A stretch of 7,596 nt of DNA from Thalassospiraceae bacterium (GCA_030638205.1 DAOWFB010000174.1:1-7596), one strand, 5' to 3'. Shown: positions 1 through 5,378, counted from the stretch's first letter. Notes: generated by a model not told the origin, from the letters alone. Program-made: numbers and translations.

Positions 1-795
1 GGTGAATTGGGCTGTGAAAGACGGGTGCTTGACCGCAAGGGATGTATAGATCTTGAGCCTGCGTTGGCCGGTTCAACCGATACACTTGTGGGCGGAACAT
101 GGTGCCCGCATGATGAAAGCGGTGATGCCTATGCATTTACCAAAGAGCTTGAAAAAAAATGTATCGAAATGGGTGTTTCATTTCGTTATGGCGTAAACGT
201 GCATGGCCTAAATACCGATATGTGGAAAGTTAAAAGTGTAATCACCGACGCCCCAGAAAACGGTGGTGAAATAAAGGGTGATGTTTTTGTTTTGGCGCTA
301 GGTAGTCATTCGCCCGCAGCAATCAAGGGCACGGGCATTAATTTGGCGATTTATCCAATAAAGGGATATTCGCTTACAATGCCCATAACAAATACCTTAG
401 GCGCACCCAATGTCAGCATTACAGACACCGAACATAAAATGGTTTTCACCAGACTGGGCAACCGACTGCGTGTTGCCGGGACTGCCGAGTTTAATGGTTA
501 TAATAACGAAATTGAGGATAGCAGATCGGCAATGACCATGGATTTGGCAACCAACCTTTTTCCAAATGCCTGCGACGAAACGAGGTCAGAATTTTGGACA
601 GGGCTGCGCCCATCCACACCCGATGGTGTTCCGGTTATCGGGCGCGGGAGACAGGAAAATCTTTTGTTAAACACCGGGCACGGCACACTAGGTTGGACAA
701 TGGCTGCTGGTTCGGGGCGAATCATTGCCAGCCTTGCCCGTGGTGTCCACCCCGAAGTCGACATTAGCGGCATTGGCTGGGAACGCTTTTCTTAA
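1..795 (+). CDS. dadA: D-amino acid dehydrogenase, small-subunit type (DadA-like), 5'-truncated by window edge
   Basis: This is the C-terminal 264 residues of an FAD-dependent oxidoreductase of the DAO/DadA family. Such enzymes oxidise D-amino acids to 2-oxo acids and ammonia and pass electrons to the respiratory chain at the inner membrane. Family members run to roughly 410-430 residues, so the N-terminal FAD-binding Rossmann motif lies left of the window. Visible hallmarks are YPIKGYSLT (about fragment residues 118-126), FWTGLRPSTPDG (W199, R203) and the FAD-contacting stretch NTGHGTLGW (224-232), followed by a GSGR segment. The reading frame is open from base 1. A TTG at base 7 is in frame, but it is internal and not a credible start. 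The CopD-like gene follows 82 bp downstream on the same strand. The family call is firm. The exact substrate is not, because glycine oxidase and other DAO relatives share the fold, but the C-terminal motifs fit DadA best. Confidence 0.88.
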   Translation, partial: GELGCERRVLDRKGCIDLEPALAGSTDTLVGGTWCPHDESGDAYAFTKELEKKCIEMGVSFRYGVNVHGLNTDMWKVKSVITDAPENGGEIKGDVFVLALGSHSPAAIKGTGINLAIYPIKGYSLTMPITNTLGAPNVSITDTEHKMVFTRLGNRLRVAGTAEFNGYNNEIEDSRSAMTMDLATNLFPNACDETRSEFWTGLRPSTPDGVPVIGRGRQENLLLNTGHGTLGWTMAAGSGRIIASLARGVHPEVDISGIGWERFS

Positions 796-804
796 ATTTA
801 ATAT

Positions 805-810
805 TATAAT
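805..810 (+). promoter_or_regulatory. possible -10 element (TATAAT) ahead of the CopD-like gene
   Basis: A perfect TATAAT lies in the AT-rich start of the 82-bp gap after dadA. I find no matching -35 at 16-18 bp and no extended -10 TG. It could give the CopD-Nudix pair its own transcript with a leader of roughly 60 nt, but AT-rich sequence throws up such hexamers by chance. Confidence 0.2.
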
Positions 811-853
811 TCATATGGTTACAAGGTGGGCTCAAACACCGCTTGATTGACGG

Positions 854-871
854 ATGTTGACACGCCAACAT
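854..871 (+). repeat. inverted repeat just upstream of the CopD-like start
   Basis: ATGTTG (854-859) and CAACAT (866-871) form a perfect 6-bp inverted repeat with a 6-nt spacer, ending 6 nt before the ATG at 878. In RNA it could fold over the place where a ribosome binding site should be; in DNA it could be a protein site. No good Shine-Dalgarno sequence is visible here, which makes initiation of the next gene unclear. Function is inferred only. Confidence 0.35.
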
Positions 872-877
872 TAAAGC

Positions 878-1345
878 ATGGACATGCTTTTTCCTTATGT
901 AAATTCACTTCACACCCTTGGCGCGGTTATCTGGGTCGGGGGAATGGTTTTTGCGTGGGGTTTTTTGCGACCATCGCTTGGCTTTCTTGCCCCACCCGAA
1001 CGGCTTGGCGTTTGGTCAAAAGTATTTCCAAAATTTTTCATGTGGGTGTGGATTTCGGCAATCGTTATTCCGGCAAGCGGTTATTCAATGGTTTATTATG
1101 ATTTCGGTGGCTTTGCCGCCGCCGGACACCATGTTGAACTAATGCACATACTCGGTTGGGTTATGATTGTGCTTTTTGTTTTTGTTTATTTTATCCCCTA
1201 CAAAAAATTTAAAATGTCCGTTGCCGGTGAGGCATGGCCCGAAGCGGCAAAGCAGCTAGGTGTTATACGCCGCACCGTTGCGACCAATATGGTTCTTGGC
1301 CTGATTAATATAGTGGTTGGTGTTTCCGGCAGGTTTTGGGGTTAG
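878..1345 (+). CDS. CopD-family four-helix integral membrane protein
   Basis: A 155-residue, strongly hydrophobic protein with four likely membrane helices at about residues 10-30, 50-74, 87-108 and 130-152. The first helix carries LHTLGAVIWVGGM with His12 and a WVGG turn, and His90 sits at the start of helix 3. This pattern is typical of the CopD-like superfamily (the membrane domain of copper resistance protein D), and HemJ has a related layout. Such histidines may bind metal or heme, but that is family inference. ATG 878 is the first ATG; a second in-frame ATG at 884 is an alternative. There is no clear Shine-Dalgarno sequence, and an inverted repeat sits just upstream. The stop is 4 nt before the preferred start of the Nudix gene, so the two are probably cotranscribed and may be translationally coupled. 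The family is likely; the biological role is unknown. Confidence 0.75.
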   Translation: MDMLFPYVNSLHTLGAVIWVGGMVFAWGFLRPSLGFLAPPERLGVWSKVFPKFFMWVWISAIVIPASGYSMVYYDFGGFAAAGHHVELMHILGWVMIVLFVFVYFIPYKKFKMSVAGEAWPEAAKQLGVIRRTVATNMVLGLINIVVGVSGRFWG

Positions 1346-1349
1346 GTTT

Positions 1350-2015
1350 TTGACCGATAGCGACAAGCCCCATTCAAGCGAAAATTTCAAAGCAGATGAT
1401 GTCGAAGTAGTTGAAAAAAACCGCGTCTGGGATGGATATTTCAAGTTAGATAAATATATTTTACGCCACACTCTTCATGGTGGCGGCACGAGCGGTGAAA
1501 TGAGCCGTGAAATATTTGAACGCGGCCACGCCGCGGCGGCAATTCTTTACGACCCCCATATTGAAAAACTTGTTTTCATCGAACAATTTCGCCCCGGTGC
1601 ATTTGCCGCATTAAAATCACCATGGTTTGATGAAAAAGAATTCTCGCCGTGGCTTTTGGAAATTGTGGCGGGAATAATTGACGAAGGCGAAACCCCCGAA
1701 GGCGTTATAAAACGCGAAGCGATTGAAGAAGCAAATTGCCATGTGCTAGATATGGTTCCCATTACCCACTATCTGGTAAGCCCCGGCGGCACAACCGAAA
1801 GCATGTTTTTGTTTTGCGCCCGGATAAACGCAGCTGATGCCGGTGGAATACACGGCCTAACCGAAGAGCACGAAGACATCCGCGTATTGTCCGTTGATGT
1901 TGCTAAGGCCTTAAAATGGATTGATGAAGGCCGTTTTGTAAATTCCATGACGCTTATCGCCATGCAGTGGTTTGCTGCCAATCACGCATCATTAAAGGCA
2001 CGCTGGGGCGGATAG
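1350..2015 (+). CDS. nudF: Nudix hydrolase, ADP-ribose pyrophosphatase (NudF) type
   Basis: A 221-residue protein that aligns by eye along its whole length with E. coli NudF: EIFERGHAA early, then IEQFRPGAF, PWLLEIVAG, the Nudix box at residues 108-130, LVSPGGTTES just after it, and HGLTEEHEDIRV followed by IAMQWF near the C-terminus. Such enzymes hydrolyse ADP-ribose to AMP and ribose-5-phosphate in the cytoplasm, using divalent metal ions held by the REAIEE glutamates (E123, E126, E127). The box departs from GX5EX7REUXEEXGU at its late glycine, which is Asn129. No ATG start keeps the conserved N-terminus: the first in-frame ATG is near 1500 and would delete conserved sequence. I chose TTG 1350, 4 nt after the CopD stop. 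TTG 1317, overlapping that gene, is the alternative, giving 232 residues. Family call firm, start uncertain, substrate inferred. Confidence 0.85.
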   Translation: MTDSDKPHSSENFKADDVEVVEKNRVWDGYFKLDKYILRHTLHGGGTSGEMSREIFERGHAAAAILYDPHIEKLVFIEQFRPGAFAALKSPWFDEKEFSPWLLEIVAGIIDEGETPEGVIKREAIEEANCHVLDMVPITHYLVSPGGTTESMFLFCARINAADAGGIHGLTEEHEDIRVLSVDVAKALKWIDEGRFVNSMTLIAMQWFAANHASLKARWGG

Positions 2016-2074
2016 GCATTATATTTTATTTTGCTAATTTCTTGATAAACTAGTCTTTCGGGCCTATGTTCAGC

Positions 2075-2097
2075 ACCAACACAATTATTTTGTTGGT
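2075..2097 (+). promoter_or_regulatory. palindrome overlapping the cysK -10 region, candidate operator
   Basis: ACCAACA (2075-2081) and TGTTGGT (2091-2097) form a perfect 7-bp inverted repeat around a 9-nt AT-rich spacer. The right arm ends on the first base of the -10 hexamer, so a protein bound here should block RNA polymerase. A transcription terminator for the Nudix gene is less likely, because no run of T follows. The regulator cannot be named from the sequence. Confidence 0.4.
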
Positions 2098-2102
2098 ATA
2101 AT
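2094..2102 (+). promoter_or_regulatory. extended -10 promoter for cysK
   Basis: TGGTATAAT matches the extended -10 consensus TGnTATAAT exactly (hexamer at 2097-2102). No recognisable -35 lies 16-18 bp upstream, which fits an extended -10 promoter. Transcription would start near 2109-2110 and give a leader of about 41 nt before the cysK ATG. It sits in the 135-bp gap between the Nudix gene and cysK, the natural place for a new promoter. Confidence 0.5.
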
Positions 2103-2105
2103 ATA

Positions 2106-2129
2106 TTTCACATTAATACTAATGTAAAA
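2106..2129 (+). repeat. second imperfect palindrome at the predicted cysK transcription start
   Basis: ACATTA (2110-2115) and TAATGT (2120-2125) are perfect inverted copies around a 4-nt centre. After one mismatch the symmetry continues with TTT (2106-2108) against AAA (2127-2129). It covers the predicted transcription start and begins 4 bp after the -10 hexamer. A second operator or a weak leader hairpin are both possible; AT-rich composition makes chance symmetry more likely than usual. Confidence 0.3.
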
Positions 2130-2150
2130 CTCATAAAGAAGATAAAAAAC

Positions 2151-3155
2151 ATGCCCGCGACAATCAAAAAAGACCTAGCCGACGCCATCGGCAACACCCC
2201 ACTTATTCGCCTTAATGCCGCCTCCGAAGCAACGGGATGCGAAATACTGGGCAAGGCCGAATTTATGAACCCGGGTGGGTCGGTCAAAGATAGAACTGCG
2301 CTATATATTATTCGCGATGCCGAAAAACGTGGCCTTTTAAAGCCGGGCGGCACAATAGTTGAGGGCACCGCTGGAAACACCGGAATTGGCCTTAGCTTGG
2401 TGGGAAATTCGCTCGGCTATAAAACGGTAATAATTATTCCCGAAACCCAAAGCGATGAAAAGAAAGACACTATTCGTCTTTGCGGTGCTGAATTAATAGA
2501 AGTTCCGGCCGTTCCTTATAAAGACCCCAATAATTATGTTCATGCGTCCGAGCGCAAGGCGCTCGAGCTGGCCGAAACTGAACCCAATGGTGCCATTTGG
2601 GCCAACCAATTTGACAACACCGCAAACCGCGATGCCCATATGCTGTCCACCGGGCCGGAAATATGGGAACAAACGGGAGGCAAAATCGATGGCTTTATTT
2701 GTGCCGCCGGAAGCGGTGGAACCGTGGCCGGCGTAAGCATGGCATTAAAAGAAAAAAATTCAGACGTGGTTATTGGTCTTGCCGACCCAATGGGGGCTGC
2801 GCTTTTTAGTTATTACACAGCTGGTGAGTTTAAATCCGAAGGCAGCTCCATAACCGAAGGTATCGGCCAAGGGCGCATTACCGCCAACCTGGAAGGCGCG
2901 ATTATTGATGAAGCCTTTCAAATTTCTGACGAAGAAGCATTGCCTATAATTTTTGACCTTCTCAAAAATGAAGGTCTGTGCCTTGGCGGTTCCAGCGGCA
3001 TTAATGTTGCTGGCGCCATAAGGCTGGCTAAAAAAATGGGGCCGGGCCACACCATTGTTACAATTTTGGGTGATTTTGGAACACGCTATCAAAGCAAGCT
3101 CTTCAATCCCCAGTTCTTAAAAGAAAAAGGCCTGCCCTGCCCCGACTGGCTTTAA
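2151..3155 (+). CDS. cysK: cysteine synthase A (O-acetylserine sulfhydrylase), PLP-dependent
   Basis: A 334-residue fold-type II PLP enzyme that joins O-acetylserine and sulfide to give cysteine and acetate in the cytoplasm, the last step of assimilatory cysteine synthesis. It opens with the IGNTPLIRL signature (13-21). The PLP Schiff-base lysine is K46 in NPGGSVKDR. The substrate loop is TAGNTG (73-78), where textbook CysK has TSGNTG. The PLP phosphate-binding glycine loop GSGGT is at 187-191. The C-terminal FLKEKGLPCPDWL resembles the end of a CysK subgroup that I recall from alphaproteobacteria and fungi, in which TAGNTG is usual; that recollection is unchecked. ATG 2151 fits the family N-terminus and follows a weak AAAGAAGA ribosome site (2135-2142). 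The gene has its own likely extended -10 promoter with two palindromes. Cystathionine beta-synthase-like activity is possible in principle, but there is no CBS or heme domain. Confidence 0.9.
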   Translation: MPATIKKDLADAIGNTPLIRLNAASEATGCEILGKAEFMNPGGSVKDRTALYIIRDAEKRGLLKPGGTIVEGTAGNTGIGLSLVGNSLGYKTVIIIPETQSDEKKDTIRLCGAELIEVPAVPYKDPNNYVHASERKALELAETEPNGAIWANQFDNTANRDAHMLSTGPEIWEQTGGKIDGFICAAGSGGTVAGVSMALKEKNSDVVIGLADPMGAALFSYYTAGEFKSEGSSITEGIGQGRITANLEGAIIDEAFQISDEEALPIIFDLLKNEGLCLGGSSGINVAGAIRLAKKMGPGHTIVTILGDFGTRYQSKLFNPQFLKEKGLPCPDWL

Positions 3156-3192
3156 AGAAGATTGGCCTTAAACATTAATAAGTAAATTATTT

Positions 3193-3210
3193 TTTGGGCT
3201 TGGGCCCAAA
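3193..3210 (+). repeat. GC-rich hairpin between cysK and sseA
   Basis: TTTGGGC (3193-3199) and GCCCAAA (3204-3210) can pair as a perfect 7-bp stem with a TTGG loop, 37 nt after the cysK stop. The T run lies before the stem on the + strand and becomes an A run after it on the - strand, so it is not a standard intrinsic terminator in either direction. It could slow RNA decay from the 3' end of cysK mRNA or partly attenuate read-through into sseA; both ideas are inference. Confidence 0.35.
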
Positions 3211-3257
3211 TGGCGTTACCATATTGGTGTAAAACATTCCCAACAAAAAAATGGAAA

Positions 3258-3266
3258 AAGGGGGAA
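3258..3266 (+). promoter_or_regulatory. ribosome binding site of sseA
   Basis: AAGGGGGAA lies 6-8 nt before ATG 3273 and fixes that start. An out-of-frame ATG at 3251 sits upstream without such a site and is not used here as a gene start. Confidence 0.6.
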
Positions 3267-3272
3267 TAAAAA

Positions 3273-4130
3273 ATGGCCTACACCAACCCACAAGCACTTG
3301 TAAGCACCGAATGGCTGGAAGAAAATCTAGACAACCCCGAGGTGCGTGTAATAGACGCGACCTATCACTTGGCCCACGCTGATCGTGATGCCTATGAAGA
3401 ATACACCTATCGCCATATACCCGGTGCGTCATATTTTCCCATAGATGAAATAGCCGATACTACGGTGTTGCTTCCGCATATGCTTCCAGCAATGGAGAAA
3501 TTCAAAGAAGCGGTTGACGTCATGGGCGTAGGCCCCAAAAGCCATGTTGTTATTTACGACGGCAACGGCGGATACATGGCGGCAACCAGAGTTTGGTGGA
3601 TGTTTAGGGCGTTCGGCCATGAAAATGTTTCGGTGCTTGATGGCGGGCTGCTCAAATGGGGTCGGGAAAAACGCCCGATGGAACGTGTCGAGCCAATATT
3701 GCCGCCGGCACATTTCACCCCAGAGCCTCGACCAGAGCTTGTCAAATCACGAAAAGAAATTCTGGCCAACATTGAAAGCGGCCAATTCCAGGTAATTGAT
3801 GCCCGCAACGAAGGTCGCTTTGCCGGTATCGATCACGAACCGCGCCCGACCGAACGGCGCGGACACATTCCCGGTTCCATCAACCTACCGTTTACCAAAT
3901 TGATGGATCCGTCCAAGGATTTTGCCTTTAAAGATGCAGGTGAAATTAAATCTGCCTTTAATGAGGCCGGGGTTGATATGGAAAAGCCAATTGTTTCAAC
4001 TTGTGGTTCGGGCGTGACCGCGTGCGTGGTTACATTTGCGCTCCATCTTGTGGGCGTAACCGATAGCAGCGTTTATGATGGATCGTGGGCCGAATGGGGA
4101 AACAACCCGGATGTTCCCATCGGGCCTTAG
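3273..4130 (+). CDS. sseA: 3-mercaptopyruvate sulfurtransferase (two-domain rhodanese)
   Basis: A 285-residue protein, close to the 281 residues of E. coli SseA, with tandem rhodanese domains at about 5-125 and 155-280. The first domain is the non-catalytic one: VVIYDGNGG has Asp96 at the place of the active cysteine. The second carries the active-site loop CGSGVTAC with catalytic Cys244. The GSGVT form marks mercaptopyruvate sulfurtransferases rather than thiosulfate:cyanide enzymes. Arg182 and Arg191, in GRFAG and EPRP, are candidate substrate-carboxylate ligands by comparison with the family. The enzyme takes sulfur from 3-mercaptopyruvate as a persulfide and passes it to thiols or cyanide, releasing pyruvate, in the cytoplasm. 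ATG 3273 is set by a good ribosome site at 3258-3266. It follows cysK by 117 bp on the same strand, which suits a shared role in cysteine sulfur handling. A separate promoter in that gap is possible but not clear. Confidence 0.9.
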   Translation: MAYTNPQALVSTEWLEENLDNPEVRVIDATYHLAHADRDAYEEYTYRHIPGASYFPIDEIADTTVLLPHMLPAMEKFKEAVDVMGVGPKSHVVIYDGNGGYMAATRVWWMFRAFGHENVSVLDGGLLKWGREKRPMERVEPILPPAHFTPEPRPELVKSRKEILANIESGQFQVIDARNEGRFAGIDHEPRPTERRGHIPGSINLPFTKLMDPSKDFAFKDAGEIKSAFNEAGVDMEKPIVSTCGSGVTACVVTFALHLVGVTDSSVYDGSWAEWGNNPDVPIGP

Positions 4131-4135
4131 TTTCT

Positions 4136-4154
4136 GCAACAGGGTAGAGGTTGC
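4136..4154 (+). terminator. weak possible terminator hairpin after sseA
   Basis: GCAAC (4136-4140) pairs with GTTGC (4150-4154) around a 9-nt loop, starting 5 nt after the sseA stop. The following CCTTAATTT is only mildly T-rich and the stem is short, so this is a weak candidate. I found no better terminator for either converging transcript in 4131-4255. Confidence 0.2.
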
Positions 4155-4170
4155 GCCTTAATTTCTGGCC

Positions 4171-4262
4171 GAGGAGTAGAGCGGCTTTACCTTACAGCCG
4201 TGAGCCGCTTTATCTCACAGCCTTGAGCCTCTTTAGCGCACAGCCTTGAGCCTCTTCACCTC
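4171..4262. repeat. 23-bp tandem repeat, three clear copies plus a degenerate fourth
   Basis: Units at 4194-4216, 4217-4239 and 4240-4262 each begin ACAGCC and keep an exact 23-bp period. Copies 2 and 3 share ACAGCCTTGAGCCTCTT; copy 1 has G for T at two sites (ACAGCCGTGAGCCGCTT). The last 6 bp of each unit vary. A worn copy at 4171-4193 keeps mainly its right half. AGCGGCT (4180-4186) and AGCCGCT (4203-4209) are also inverted copies, so copy 1 and the worn copy can fold into a hairpin. The array fills the gap where the sseA strand and the transporter operon converge, and the last copy overlaps the stop codon and 3' end of the 90-residue gene. A TGA on the + strand and a TGA or TAA on the - strand recur at the same place in every clear unit. 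Confidence 0.8.
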
Positions 4263-4528
4263 ATAGAGGAAAGATTAGTAACCAGTGCGTTACGAATGCG
4301 GCGAACCTCGTCGGCAACCTTGTGGGCCTTGTCCTGATCTTCGGCGCAACACTCGAACGCCACCTTGGCGCAACGTTCGCGCTCTTCTAACAAAGCGGCA
4401 ATGATTGCTTTTTCCACCGCATTAGAAACTTCTTTGGAATGGCTTTCTGCCGAAATGCCAAGTATTTCCTGAATGGTGCTTGTGGTTTCGTCTGCGCGTT
4501 CTCTTAAGCTTTTATGTGCTGACGGCAT
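4256..4528 (-). CDS. small alpha-helical protein of unknown function, last gene of the transporter operon
   Basis: A 90-residue, highly charged protein with no signal peptide or membrane segment. It looks almost wholly helical: a leading helix near 6-24, a long one near 33-58 and another near 63-84. The core ERERCAKVAFECC (49-61) carries three cysteines (C53, C60, C61), followed by ADEVRRIRNAL. I have an unchecked impression of similar ERERCA...IR patterns in small alphaproteobacterial and phage-like proteins of unknown role, so I assign none. It is very likely a real gene: AAGGGGGG on the - strand (4540-4533) lies 4 nt from the ATG, and it begins 35 bp after aapP in the same direction. Its last codons and TGA stop lie at the edge of the 23-bp repeat array. 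The cysteines could bind metal or form a redox pair, but nothing shows this. Confidence 0.7.
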   Translation of the reverse strand: MPSAHKSLRERADETTSTIQEILGISAESHSKEVSNAVEKAIIAALLEERERCAKVAFECCAEDQDKAHKVADEVRRIRNALVTNLSSMR

Positions 4529-4532
4529 TTGT

Positions 4533-4540
4533 CCCCCCTT
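4533..4540 (-). promoter_or_regulatory. strong ribosome binding site of the 90-residue gene
   Basis: Read on the - strand this is AAGGGGGG, 4 nt before the ATG at 4528. It is the most G-rich ribosome site in the window besides that of sseA, and it supports both the reality and the start of the small gene. Confidence 0.6.
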
Positions 4541-4563
4541 ACAGGCCTGATTTTATCTATGAA

Positions 4564-5343
4564 TTAATGATCCAATATTTGGCTCAGGAATAATTTGGTG
4601 CGGTCGTGTTGCGGGTTATCAAAGAATTCATGCGGATTGTTTTCTTCGACAATTTGTCCCACATCCATAAATATAACCCGGTCGGCAACCATTTTGGCAA
4701 AACCCATTTCGTGGGTTACGCAAAGCATGGTCATGCCCTCGTTAGCCAGCTCAACCATAACGTCCAGCACTTCTTTGATCATTTCCGGATCAAGCGCCGA
4801 GGTCGGCTCATCAAACAACATTATTTTAGGGTTCATACAAAGCGAACGGGCAATGGCAACACGCTGTTGCTGACCGCCGGAAAGCTGACCGGGAAACTTA
4901 GCCGCCTGATCGGGGATTTTAACCCTTTCCAATAAGCTCATTGCAACTTCTTCGGCCTCGGCCTTGGGCATTTTACGAACCCATATTGGCGCAAGGGTGC
5001 AATTTTCTAAAACCGTCAAGTGTGGAAACAAATTAAAATGCTGAAAACACATTCCGACTTCGCGTCTGATTTCATCAATCTTTTTTAGATCATCCGTAAG
5101 CTCGATACCTTGAACCATAATCTGGCCTTGCTGGTGCTCTTCCAAACGGTTGATGCAGCGTATCATGGTGGATTTACCAGAACCCGATGGCCCGCAAATA
5201 ACAATACGTTCGCCCTGTTTAACCTCAAGGTTTATGTCCTTTAACACATGAAACTGGCCATACCACTTGTGCATACCCTTTATCTCAATGGCAAAATTGT
5301 TTCCGTCGGGTGAGGATTGGATGTTTGTTGCGGTTGCGGACAT
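4564..5343 (-). CDS. aapP: general L-amino acid ABC transporter, ATP-binding subunit
   Basis: A 259-residue ABC ATPase of the polar amino-acid uptake class (GlnQ/HisP/AapP). It sits on the cytoplasmic face of the AapQ-AapM pore and powers import. All nucleotide-binding motifs are intact: Walker A GPSGSGKST (51-59), Q-loop Gln101 in CFQHFNLFPH, signature LSGGQ (154-158), Walker B IMLFDE (174-179), D-loop SALD (182-185) and switch His211 in VTHEMGF. The length is normal; the first 17 or so residues are a non-conserved tail before the domain. ATG 5343 is preceded on the - strand by AAGGA (5355-5351) at 7 nt. It follows aapM by 35 bp and is followed by the 90-residue gene after another 35 bp. Class membership is certain; the aapP name rests on the AapQ and AapM neighbours. 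Confidence 0.93.
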   Translation of the reverse strand: MSATATNIQSSPDGNNFAIEIKGMHKWYGQFHVLKDINLEVKQGERIVICGPSGSGKSTMIRCINRLEEHQQGQIMVQGIELTDDLKKIDEIRREVGMCFQHFNLFPHLTVLENCTLAPIWVRKMPKAEAEEVAMSLLERVKIPDQAAKFPGQLSGGQQQRVAIARSLCMNPKIMLFDEPTSALDPEMIKEVLDVMVELANEGMTMLCVTHEMGFAKMVADRVIFMDVGQIVEENNPHEFFDNPQHDRTKLFLSQILDH

Positions 5344-5378
5344 TGGGTTTTCCTTAAAATATATATTTCGAATTAAAA

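Noticed and set aside
857..862. TTGACA, a perfect -35 hexamer
   Set aside because: A -10 element at 16-18 bp would fall inside the CopD-like coding start, and no TATAAT-like sequence is there; the hexamer is more simply part of the inverted repeat.
847..1101. Overlapping + strand open frame of 84 codons over the CopD-like gene
   Set aside because: It is a frame shadow of the 878-1345 gene, which has clear membrane helices and family motifs.
2760..3092. 110-codon open frame antisense to cysK
   Set aside because: It lies wholly within cysK, has no ribosome site or recognisable motif, and is explained by the codon pattern of the sense gene.
3194..3222. Possible sseA promoter (TTGGGC at 3194 and TACCAT at 3217)
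   Set aside because: Only 3 of 6 and 4 of 6 consensus matches, and the -35 candidate lies inside the hairpin; too weak to annotate.
3187..3432. 81-codon - strand open frame across the cysK-sseA gap and the sseA 5' end
   Set aside because: It overlaps the real sseA start and ribosome site and shows no family motif.
4171..4262. Reading the tandem repeat as a small CRISPR array
   Set aside because: The 23-bp period is far too short to hold a repeat plus a spacer; only about 6 bp vary between units and no cas gene is present.
5344..5378. AT-rich 35-bp gap between aapM and aapP as an internal promoter
   Set aside because: It contains the aapP ribosome site but no convincing -35/-10 pair in the transcribed direction.
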